A stretch of 13,374 nucleotides of DNA from Parvibaculum sp964560165 (GTDB taxonomy: Bacteria > Pseudomonadota > Alphaproteobacteria > Parvibaculales > Parvibaculaceae), in the NCBI GenBank assembly GCA_964560165.1, contig CAZLLB010000073.1, forward strand, positions 1 through 13,374, written 5' to 3'. How positions within the stretch are numbered: the first letter of the stretch is position 1; the number at the start of each line of letters is the position of its first letter. This document shows positions 7,316-13,374 of the stretch, piece by piece. Made by a program: the position numbers and the translations under genes. The notes below the pieces were generated by a model. That model saw only the letters and a program-made list of their open reading frames with translations. It was not told where the DNA came from and ran no database searches.

Positions 7316-7606
7316 ATGAGCGGTGTGACGGATCGTCAGGGCTATGAGGGACATAGCGCGCGGGATTATGGGCGCGCGGCGGAACCTCTGCCTGAGCTTC
7401 ATGTTTTTTCCCGCCTTTCCGAACTCGATGAGGCTTATGCCGAAGAATTGGCGCGGGCGCGGGCGCGGCAGGAGACGATTGAGCGCGAGGTGGCGCAGCT
7501 TGCCAAGCGGTTGATGGCGCCGCTCGAAAGCGCAGCGCCTGCACAAAGCGAGACGCGGCGGCGCTGGTTTGCGCGAGGCTCATCCAGCGATACGCGGAGG
7601 GCATGA
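7316..7606 (+). CDS. Small coiled-coil protein of unknown function
   Basis: A 96-residue protein I do not recognise. The N-terminal third is polar (SGVTDRQGYEGHSARDYGR). Residues about 38-70 (SELDEAYAEELARARARQETIEREVAQLAKRL) form a highly charged heptad-like helix, probably a coiled coil. The C-terminus is basic (RRRWFARGSS). There is no signal peptide or membrane segment, so it is probably cytoplasmic. Its stop overlaps the next start in ATGA (7603-7606), which implies translational coupling to the membrane protein and suggests the two act together. The start at 7316 has GGGGG 8 bases upstream. The protein is short, but overlap, codon use and operon position support it as real. Confidence 0.7.
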   Translation: MSGVTDRQGYEGHSARDYGRAAEPLPELHVFSRLSELDEAYAEELARARARQETIEREVAQLAKRLMAPLESAAPAQSETRRRWFARGSSSDTRRA

Positions 7607-8712
7607 ACATGGCGTCGGCAAGTCTCATCCCCGAGGCGATACGCGCGCAGATCGCGCAGAACTATGTCGCGAGCGAGCGCGAGGCGCGGTTTGCGGTTTT
7701 TCACTTCGGCACGTTTCTGATTTTCGCGGTTGTTTCTCTCGCCGCCATCCTCGTCGATTACATGATCGTCAGCGAGTTCTGGACGCGCGCGCTGGCCAAC
7801 GAATTTCTTGAATTGCCGGGGACGCTTTCAAACTCCGTCGCTTTCAAGTCGATGCAGGTTCTGTTTGCCACTATCGCCGCGCATATCCTGTTTGAACATC
7901 TGGGCAAGTTCGGGCGGGCGGCTTTTGTGCGCATCGTTTTCGTGCTGGCGCTGGTGATGCTGGTGGGCGTGGGGTTTCTGCTCGCGACCATGTCGCTGCC
8001 GAACGGCATGGCGGCGACGGGCGGGGCGGGCGGCGTCGGCGATTCACTCAGCTCGGCGATGAGCGGTCTCGGCATTGCCGCAGCGCCAAGTGGCGAGGCG
8101 GCGCAGGCTTCAGCGGAAATGGCGAAGGTGCGGACATGGCAGCCGATCCTCTGGCTCGGTTCGCTTGGTATTGTCTTCCTCGTCGTCACGGGTGTTGCGG
8201 CGCTCTGCATTCATTTTGCTGCGGATTCGCTTCGGCGGATTTTTCTCGCCCGCGATTTCAAGCATCGCCGGGCGGACATGGCGCGGCTTGCGGCGCTTGA
8301 AACCGAATATGACGCGAACCGCCACAAGCTCTCCGAGATGGAGGGACCAGAAAACCGCCGCCATCTTCTTTGGACGGGATTGATGCGCGAGTGCCGCGCT
8401 TATGAGCAAGGGCTTGATGAGGCGCGGCGCGCATTTGGTGCGCGAGTGCCCGCCGCGCCGCGCAGACTTCTCGGTCGCCGTGATGCACCGCTTGCCGCGA
8501 GTGGCCCAAGCCAGTTCGATCGGTTGAAGGCATGTGAAAGCGCGCGCGATGTGAAGCGCTATGAGCAATTATTCGACGATTGGTGGGAGCGGCGTTCGCG
8601 CCACGCGATGAGGGCGGGACCGACGGCCTTCAGTGGTATTCGTGAGCCACGCGCGGAGGTTTTGTCGCCCGTTCTTCCTCGCCGCGTCGTCATCGAGCGG
8701 GCGGCTGAGTAA
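7603..8712 (+). CDS. Four-helix inner-membrane protein of unknown function
   Basis: A 369-residue protein I cannot place in a named family. Hydrophobic segments lie at about 33-55, 83-98, 108-130 and 181-205. Between the third and fourth is a Gly/Ala/Ser-rich linker (about 135-172) that would be periplasmic if both termini are cytoplasmic. After the last segment comes RRIFLARDFKHRRADMARL, strongly basic, then a charged helical tail of about 160 residues with a likely coiled-coil stretch (LAALETEYDANRHKLSEM). Start choices are the ATG at 7603, coupled to the previous stop, or the in-frame ATG at 7609. The gene is 3 bases from the vWA gene that follows. Topology suggests a membrane scaffold linking the cytoplasmic coiled-coil partner to the secreted vWA partner; this is inference from order and topology only. 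Confidence 0.8.
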   Translation: MNMASASLIPEAIRAQIAQNYVASEREARFAVFHFGTFLIFAVVSLAAILVDYMIVSEFWTRALANEFLELPGTLSNSVAFKSMQVLFATIAAHILFEHLGKFGRAAFVRIVFVLALVMLVGVGFLLATMSLPNGMAATGGAGGVGDSLSSAMSGLGIAAAPSGEAAQASAEMAKVRTWQPILWLGSLGIVFLVVTGVAALCIHFAADSLRRIFLARDFKHRRADMARLAALETEYDANRHKLSEMEGPENRRHLLWTGLMRECRAYEQGLDEARRAFGARVPAAPRRLLGRRDAPLAASGPSQFDRLKACESARDVKRYEQLFDDWWERRSRHAMRAGPTAFSGIREPRAEVLSPVLPRRVVIERAAE

Positions 8713-8715
8713 GTC

Positions 8716-9390
8716 ATGCGCTTGCGATTGCCCCTTCTTGCCGCCGGTCTGCTTTGCTGCGCCGCTTTTGCCGCGCAAGCCGGAGAGCCTGCGAAACCGC
8801 AAACATTCGTGATCGGGCTTGATCTGTCGAAGAGCAATCCGCTGGTGAGCGATGATGGCTATGCGGCGCGGGCAGGCGCGCGGGCCGCCAAGGAGATTGT
8901 TGCGTTGCCGCCCCGGAGCCGCGTCATGCTGCGCACCTTCGGCTCTTACGATGGCAGCGCCAATGGGCTCAAGGTCGATCAGGTGATTTCATCCCATGCG
9001 CGGCCCGACGCTGTGGCGCAAGGCGTGGCGGCGCTGATCGCCAATGTGCCCAAGCTCGTGCGCGAGGGAAAACTGAAAGCGCAGGGCTACACCAATATCG
9101 TGCCGTTTCTCGACACGATGGCGGAGGTTGTCGATTGCGGCGCGTCGGATGTGCATGTCGTGCTGTTGACCGACGGATTTGAAGATTCCGAATATGCCAA
9201 GCTCACGCGACATGGCGGCAAGCTGCCCGCGCCGGAAAAGGCGGCTTATAAGGGCTGCGACGAATTGCTGATCCTCGGGCTCGGGCAGGGCGGCGGCAGC
9301 CCTTCGGCGACGGTGCATCTGCGCAAGGAGTGGCAGGCCTATGCGGCCAAGGCAGGTTTTCGCAATTTCACGGGCCTTTACGACTGGTAG
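8716..9390 (+). CDS. Secreted von Willebrand factor A-like protein
   Basis: A 224-residue protein with a Sec signal peptide: basic start MRLRL, hydrophobic core to about residue 20, and likely cleavage after AQA (22). The two cysteines at 14-15 do not fit a lipobox. The mature part reads as a vWA fold with a complete metal-ion-dependent adhesion site: DLSKS at 36-40 (DxSxS), Thr126 in GYTNI, and Asp153 in LLTDGFED. Such domains bind a divalent cation and a protein partner. Cys141 and Cys175 in the mature chain could form a disulfide. It begins 3 bases after the membrane protein gene, so it completes a three-gene operon and probably acts in the periplasm with that protein. The stop at 9388-9390 lies inside the 3' end of the convergent acyltransferase gene. 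The vWA call is good; the process served is unknown. Confidence 0.8.
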   Translation: MRLRLPLLAAGLLCCAAFAAQAGEPAKPQTFVIGLDLSKSNPLVSDDGYAARAGARAAKEIVALPPRSRVMLRTFGSYDGSANGLKVDQVISSHARPDAVAQGVAALIANVPKLVREGKLKAQGYTNIVPFLDTMAEVVDCGASDVHVVLLTDGFEDSEYAKLTRHGGKLPAPEKAAYKGCDELLILGLGQGGGSPSATVHLRKEWQAYAAKAGFRNFTGLYDW

Positions 9391-10442
9391 GCGGTCATGG
9401 AGGCAGGTGCCTTGCCTTCGCTCTTGCTGTGAAGAGGCAGCCGCAGGAAAGTGGGCCGCGTGAACAGGAACGCGAGATGGGTTCCTTCCAGCAAGCGCGC
9501 GGCGACAAGCGGTAGAGCTACGCCGAGAGCGACGGCCACGAAGGTCACGAGGTCGCCATTGGTCACGCCCGCCTTGATCATCACCATGCGCGCCGCTGCC
9601 ATGGGCAGGAAAAAAGCGACGAAGACATAGAGCGAGCGGCTGCCGATATAAGTGAGCCAGCGCGTCAGGCCCTTTGCGGTGGCGGCGCTGACCAGCATCA
9701 CGCAGCCGACGCAGCCGGCAATGCCCGCCAGAAATTCGATGGCGCGAATGTCGATCAGCGGCGTCAGGGTGACGGCACCGATGGCGGTGAGCACTATCGT
9801 GCCGACGAATGTGGCTTTCAGCACATGGGCGTGCGCCCAGTCGGCGATCTGGAAAACATGCGGTGCGCAATAGACGCCGATGACGAAGAAGATGAAACGC
9901 AGCGCGGATTCGTCGGGCACCGTCCAGCCAGTGTCGATGCGGGCGAAATAGAAAACGAGAGCGACGGCGACCACGAGGGTTTTCGGCACATCGCGCATGA
10001 GGCGCATGGCGACGAAGAAGAGCGGCAGGGCATAGATGAACCAGAGGACGCCGAAAGGCTCGATGGGCGTCAGCAGAAGGTCCTTCAGCCCCACTTCGTG
10101 AAGCCCGCCGGGCATGGACATTTTCATGCCGATCTGGATGGCCGACCAGAGAAAATAGAAATAGGCGAAATGCAGCAGCTTCTTGTCGAGGAATTCGCGT
10201 AGCGGGCGGCGCATGTAGTCGGCAGCGAAAAGACCCGCGACGACGAAGAAGAGCGGCATACGATAAGGCGCGGCCAGCACCGAGATGAGACCGAAGATCA
10301 GCGGCATCTTGCCGAGCGAGAGCGCAACGCCTGCGGCGGTGTGCCGGGCGACGACAAGAACGATCGACAGGCCCTTGTCGGTATCGACCCAGTCGAAACG
10401 CGGTTTGGCTGCGGGGGCGCTTTGCGTGCTTGTCGTGTTCAT
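9378..10442 (-). CDS. Acyltransferase 3 family membrane protein (second of a tandem pair)
   Basis: A 354-residue integral membrane protein of the acyltransferase-3 type (PF01757-like), which acylates sugars or other polar envelope molecules. The N-terminus carries the conserved pattern WVDTDKGLSIVLVVARHT with the likely catalytic His34, followed by YRMPLFFVVAGLF and HFAYFYFLWSAIQIG, then about eight more hydrophobic segments ending in TRPTFLRLP. It is a clear paralogue of the gene upstream (FGVLWFIYALPLFF against FGLLWFIYGLAVFF). The ATG at 10442 overlaps the upstream stop in ATGA (10439-10442); the frame stays open to 11102 but that part only shadows the paralogue. Its stop overlaps the convergent vWA gene by 13 bases. 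The acceptor is unknown; membership in the family is well supported. Confidence 0.88.
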   Translation of the reverse strand: MNTTSTQSAPAAKPRFDWVDTDKGLSIVLVVARHTAAGVALSLGKMPLIFGLISVLAAPYRMPLFFVVAGLFAADYMRRPLREFLDKKLLHFAYFYFLWSAIQIGMKMSMPGGLHEVGLKDLLLTPIEPFGVLWFIYALPLFFVAMRLMRDVPKTLVVAVALVFYFARIDTGWTVPDESALRFIFFVIGVYCAPHVFQIADWAHAHVLKATFVGTIVLTAIGAVTLTPLIDIRAIEFLAGIAGCVGCVMLVSAATAKGLTRWLTYIGSRSLYVFVAFFLPMAAARMVMIKAGVTNGDLVTFVAVALGVALPLVAARLLEGTHLAFLFTRPTFLRLPLHSKSEGKAPASMTAYQS

Positions 10443-11497
10443 GCGGAAATTCCGGCTTCGGCGGGGAGGTTGGTGGCGGCAATCGGCCGGTGCTTCAGTT
10501 TGAAGGCGTCGGGCCGGGCGAAGATGAAGGCGAGCGGTGTGTTGTCGGTGAGGCGGAAGGCGACGAGCGGCACAGTGATCGCCGCGATGAGCGCGATCAG
10601 CGTGACCAAGTCGCCGTTCTGGAAACCGAGCTTGACCATCGCGACGCGGGCGATGGCCATGGGCAGAAAGAAGGCGAGAAAGATATAGAGCGAGCGCGCG
10701 CCGACATAGGCGAGCGGCTTGGCGTAGCCTTTGGCGGCGAGAACCGCGACCAGCATGATCGTGCCGAAGCCGCCGAGATAGCCTGTCAGAAGTTCGACGC
10801 CGCGCAGATCCACAGATGCGGAGAAGACGAGGGCGCCGACAAGGACGAGAAGGGCAAGGCCCATCGCGAGCCCGCGCCGCACATCGGCGATGGCCCAGTT
10901 GGCGATCTGGAAGACATAAGGTGCTGCATAGACGCCGGAGACGAAGAAGATGAAGCGGCGCGCGAATTCGTCCGGCATGGTCCAGCCGGTGTCGAGCCTG
11001 GTGAAGTAGAGCGCCAGCGCGAAGCCGATCATGATGGGTGCGCGCACGTCGCGGGCAAAACGCATCAGCGCGAAAAAGACGGCCAGCCCATAGATGAACC
11101 AAAGGAGGCCGAAAGGCTCCAACGGGATCAGCAGCAGGTCTTTGTAGCTGGCGACCCAGATACCTTCATGCGGCAGCGCGATTTTGACGCCGATCTGGAT
11201 CGCCGACCAAAGAAGATAGAAATAAGCGAAATGCAAGATCTTGCTGTCGATGAAATCGCGCAAGGGTGCGCGCAGGGCTTTCTGCGCGAAGAGGCCCGCG
11301 ACCAGAAAGAAGAGCGGCATGCGGAAGGGGATGGTGAATTCGCAGAAGATGTTGAAAAGGTAAGGCACATGGTGAAGCACAACCGCTTCGCCATAGGTGA
11401 CGTGCTTCATCACCACCAGGATGATTGTCAGACCTTTGACGGCGTCGATCCAATCGACACGCTTTTTGGCGGCGGGCTGTTCTGCGGCGGGGGCCAT
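10439..11497 (-). CDS. Acyltransferase 3 family membrane protein (first of a tandem pair)
   Basis: A 352-residue multi-pass membrane protein of the acyltransferase-3 type. WIDAVKGLTIILVVMKHV holds the likely catalytic His32. FRMPLFFLVAGLFA and HFAYFYLLWSAIQIG follow, then alternating hydrophobic helices, with a polar C-terminus (FARPDAFKLKHRP). The start at 11497 is chosen because GAGG and AAGG precede it and the conserved motif begins 15-20 residues later, as in the paralogue; the frame is open to 11668 but would overlap gluQRS by 71 bases. It starts about 100 bases after the gluQRS stop on the same strand and is coupled to the second paralogue through ATGA. Probable role: O-acylation of an envelope polysaccharide, glycan or lipid. 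Two non-identical adjacent copies may act as partners or on different acceptors; this is inference. Confidence 0.88.
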   Translation of the reverse strand: MAPAAEQPAAKKRVDWIDAVKGLTIILVVMKHVTYGEAVVLHHVPYLFNIFCEFTIPFRMPLFFLVAGLFAQKALRAPLRDFIDSKILHFAYFYLLWSAIQIGVKIALPHEGIWVASYKDLLLIPLEPFGLLWFIYGLAVFFALMRFARDVRAPIMIGFALALYFTRLDTGWTMPDEFARRFIFFVSGVYAAPYVFQIANWAIADVRRGLAMGLALLVLVGALVFSASVDLRGVELLTGYLGGFGTIMLVAVLAAKGYAKPLAYVGARSLYIFLAFFLPMAIARVAMVKLGFQNGDLVTLIALIAAITVPLVAFRLTDNTPLAFIFARPDAFKLKHRPIAATNLPAEAGISA

Positions 11498-11597
11498 TAA
11501 CCTTGTCCTCAAACGCGACGGCCTTGTCCCCAGCCGGGACGGAGCGGTCGCCTTGATGAGCAAGAAGCAGGAAGCGGGCCAAAGCGCGGGGTTTTGG

Positions 11598-12512
11598 TTA
11601 AAGCCCAACGAGTTTTCGGACATCGGCGGGCGTCGCGCCGCTGAGGCGGAGGTCGCGCAGGCCAACATCCTTGGCGCTTTTTGAGAGGCGGCGGCCTTGC
11701 TGGTCGCGGACCAGCGCGTGATGGCGATAGCGCGGGGCGGGCAGGCCGAGCAGGATTTGCAGGACGCGGTGAACGTAAGTGGAGGAAAATAAATCCTGGC
11801 CGCGCGTCACCACCGTCACATTCTGGATCGCATCATCCATAGTGACGGCGAGGTGGTAGCTTGTCGGTATGTCCTTTCGCGCGATGATGACATCGCCGAA
11901 GACCAGTGGGTCGATGGCGAGGCGACCTGTTTCACCATGGGGGCCGCTTCCTTCTTCATCGAAGAAGATGGGGCCGCCGTTCATCGCTTCGGCGCGGGCC
12001 AGCGCTTTTTCCATGTCGAGCCGCCAGGCATAGGAGTGGCCTTCCCACATCAGCCGATTAAGTTCGGCGGGGGCCAAATCCTTGTAGATGCCGGGATAGA
12101 CCGGCGCGCCATCGGGATCGACCGGCCAGCGGGAAGGGCCGATGCCGGAGGCTTCGATCGCATCGACGATTTCCTTGCGGGTGGCAAAGCAGGGATAGGC
12201 AAGGCTCATGTCGCGCAGGCGTTTCAGCGCCACTTCATAGTCGGCGAAATGCTCCGACTGGCGGCGCACCGGGTGCTCCCAGTCGAGGCCGAGCCAGGTG
12301 AGGTCTTCATAGATCGCCTGCACATATTCAGGGCGACAGCGGCCTGTGTCGATGTCCTCGATGCGCAAGAGGAAGCGCCCGCCCAGCTTCTTTGCGGTTT
12401 CGTAGGCGAAGATTGCCGAAAAGGCATGGCCGAGATGCAACCAGCCATTGGGGCTCGGCGCGAAGCGAGTGACATCTCGCGCCGTCAGGCGTTTTGCCGC
12501 CGTCTCCTGCAT
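11598..12512 (-). CDS. gluQRS: Glutamyl-Q tRNA(Asp) synthetase
   Basis: A 304-residue stand-alone paralogue of the glutamyl-tRNA synthetase catalytic domain. Such enzymes activate glutamate without tRNA and attach it to queuosine at the wobble position of tRNA-Asp. RFAPSPNGWLHLGHA (16-30) contains the HIGH-type motif, LLRIEDIDTGR follows, and the KMSKS-type motif is RRLSKS at 274-279. There is no anticodon-binding domain, which separates it from GltX. The zinc site known from E. coli YadB (C-x-C ... Y-x3-C) is incomplete: Cys108 is followed by Phe-Ala110, and the later Y-x3-C reads Tyr-Pro-Gly-Ile-Tyr, so zinc is probably not bound. GGAG lies 7 bases before the ATG at 12512. It is divergent from the esterase gene, with 61 bases between the starts. 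Confidence 0.93.
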   Translation of the reverse strand: MQETAAKRLTARDVTRFAPSPNGWLHLGHAFSAIFAYETAKKLGGRFLLRIEDIDTGRCRPEYVQAIYEDLTWLGLDWEHPVRRQSEHFADYEVALKRLRDMSLAYPCFATRKEIVDAIEASGIGPSRWPVDPDGAPVYPGIYKDLAPAELNRLMWEGHSYAWRLDMEKALARAEAMNGGPIFFDEEGSGPHGETGRLAIDPLVFGDVIIARKDIPTSYHLAVTMDDAIQNVTVVTRGQDLFSSTYVHRVLQILLGLPAPRYRHHALVRDQQGRRLSKSAKDVGLRDLRLSGATPADVRKLVGL

Positions 12513-12561
12513 TGAAAGCTCCGTCGGGCCCCTTACACTCGCCTATCTTATATCGCTGAAC

Positions 12562-12567
12562 AGGGAA
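12562..12567 (+). promoter_or_regulatory. Ribosome binding site of the esterase gene
   Basis: AGGGAA lies 6 bases before the ATG at 12574 and sets the start where the protein begins at normal family length. The frame is open upstream to 12448, but that part runs through antisense gluQRS. Confidence 0.55.
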
Positions 12568-12573
12568 CGTGGC

Positions 12574-13248
12574 ATGGCGAAGATATCGGGTCCGTCGATC
12601 GAGGCGGCAAGTGGCAAGACGGGCCAGCTTGTCATTCTCTGCCATGGCTATGGCGCGGACGGGAACGACCTGATCGGACTGGCACCGCATTGGCAGCGGA
12701 TGCTGCCGGATGCCGATTTCATCTCGCCCAATGCGCCGCAGCGTTGCGATGCCGGGTTCGGCTTTCAATGGTTTCCGATTTCGCGCCTTGATCCTGCCGA
12801 GCTGATGCGGGGTGTGGAGAGCGCCGCGCCGATCCTCAACGAGTTCATCGACGAGGAACTGGCATAGCGCGGTCTCGACGGCAGCAAGCTGGCGCTGGTC
12901 GGCTTCAGCCAAGGCACCATGATGGCGCTGCAAGTGGGCGTGCGCCGCGCGGTATCGCCCGCCGCCATTGTCGGCTATTCGGGCGCGCTGGCGGGCGGCG
13001 ATCGGCTCAAGGGCGAACTCAAGGGCCGCCCGCCGGTGCTGATGGTGCATGGCGATGCTGATGAGATGTTGCCTGTGTCGCGGATGCATGACGCGGTGCG
13101 CCACCTTGGCGATGCTGGCGTGAGTGTGCAATGGCACGTCTCGCCGGGCGTCGGGCATGGGATTGATCCCGAGGGCCTCGAACTTGGCGGGCGCTTTCTC
13201 CGCGACGCTTTTGCAGGTGTCCTGGCGGCAACGGCGAGTGAAAACTGA
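12574..13248 (+). pseudogene. Phospholipase/carboxylesterase (alpha/beta hydrolase) interrupted by in-frame TAG
   Basis: Across the stop the frame encodes a 224-codon protein of the acyl-protein thioesterase-like carboxylesterase family, the usual length. Residues 24-30 HGYGADG form the oxyanion-side loop. The nucleophile is Ser112 in GFSQG, the acid Asp163 in HGDADEMLP, and the base His195 in GVGHGID, so the whole triad is intact. Codon 98 (12865-12867) is TAG, in the same frame as both halves, so this is a point nonsense change and not a frameshift. The product as written is a 97-residue fragment without the triad, and no internal start lies before the serine codon. CAG, AAG or TGG would each restore it by one base. 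Explanations are a recent null allele, a base-call error in a draft assembly, or amber readthrough. The first two are the more likely. Confidence 0.85.
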
Positions 13249-13265
13249 CAGATAACAAAAGCGGG

Positions 13266-13281
13266 CGGCTTCACAAAGCCG
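13266..13281 (+). terminator. Weak hairpin after the esterase gene
   Basis: CGGCTT and AAGCCG form a 6-bp stem with loop CACA, extendable by two G-T pairs, 18 bases after the esterase stop. Only two T follow, so terminator activity is uncertain. Confidence 0.3.
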
Positions 13282-13326
13282 TTGCACCAGATGTAGTATC
13301 GTCGCGACCTATTCGGATGTGTGCCG

Positions 13327-13374
13327 ATGTCCGGTGCGCTTGTCCAGGAGGGCGACGTGCACGGTTCGTTTGCC
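13327..13374 (+). CDS. Possible 5' end of an unidentified gene
   Basis: An ATG at 13327 opens a frame that runs to the window edge (16 codons, MSGALVQEGDVHGSFA). It lies 78 bases after the esterase stop on the same strand. No good Shine-Dalgarno was seen before it. In some alphaproteobacteria an HNH endonuclease gene sits near here, but 16 residues are too few to identify the product. Confidence 0.3.
   Translation, partial: MSGALVQEGDVHGSFA

Noticed and set aside
10443..11102. Extension of the second acyltransferase frame upstream of 10442
   Set aside because: The extra codons overlap most of the first acyltransferase in another frame and lack hydrophobic segments; the ATGA overlap start is far better.
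10430..11500. A 356-codon open frame on the plus strand opposite the first acyltransferase
   Set aside because: The product is a string of charged residues (Glu, Asp, Arg, His, Gln), the mirror of hydrophobic membrane codons on the other strand; no domain is visible.
11525..11540. Small inverted repeat GTCCC/GGGAC between gluQRS and the first acyltransferase
   Set aside because: The stem is only 5 bp with no T tract, so it does not qualify as a terminator.
1..13374. Search for tRNA or rRNA genes, CRISPR arrays, IS ends and long direct repeats
   Set aside because: No cloverleaf, regularly spaced repeats, transposase or long terminal repeats were seen by eye; short GC-rich repeats are explained by base composition.

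Overview
The window looks like a chromosomal stretch from a GC-rich alphaproteobacterium. The evidence is an ethylmalonyl-CoA mutase (ethylmalonyl-CoA pathway, common in Alphaproteobacteria), a CYP153-like P450, a GluQRS without a complete zinc site, and ATGA-type gene overlaps. A hydrocarbon- or lipid-degrading genus such as Parvibaculum would fit, but the genus is inferred from gene content and not proved. The assembly is draft quality: there is a run of ten N at 6722-6731.

Region 1 (1-5609) is lipid and acyl-CoA metabolism. On the + strand lie the 3' part of a CYP153-like cytochrome P450, a classical SDR oxidoreductase and an HSD17B10-like SDR. This run ends at a perfect 15-bp hairpin shared with a convergent acyl-CoA dehydrogenase of the ACAD10/11 type. 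Divergent from the dehydrogenase is ecm, encoding B12-dependent ethylmalonyl-CoA mutase. The ecm promoter candidate carries a near-perfect 16-bp palindrome over its -35 region. Together the genes suggest terminal oxidation of an aliphatic substrate, oxidation of hydroxyl and acyl-CoA intermediates, and assimilation of C2 units through ethylmalonyl-CoA.

Region 2 (5631-7170, - strand) is a single gene of visibly lower GC. It encodes a roughly 507-residue protein with a PD-(D/E)XK nuclease-like N-terminal part and a long conserved C-terminal part. The N gap splits it, but the flanks join in frame. It looks like an acquired accessory gene.

Region 3 (7316-9390, + strand) is a tight three-gene operon of unknown function. 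It encodes a small coiled-coil protein, a four-helix membrane protein with a charged cytoplasmic tail, and a secreted von Willebrand factor A (vWA) protein with an intact metal-binding motif. This is the best candidate here for an undescribed system.

Region 4 (9378-12512, - strand) reads gluQRS, then two tandem paralogous acyltransferase-3 membrane proteins joined by an ATGA overlap. The last one overlaps the vWA gene tail to tail.

Region 5 (12574-13374, + strand) is a phospholipase/carboxylesterase divergent from gluQRS. It is interrupted by an in-frame TAG before its catalytic serine. The start of a further, unidentified reading frame lies at the window edge.
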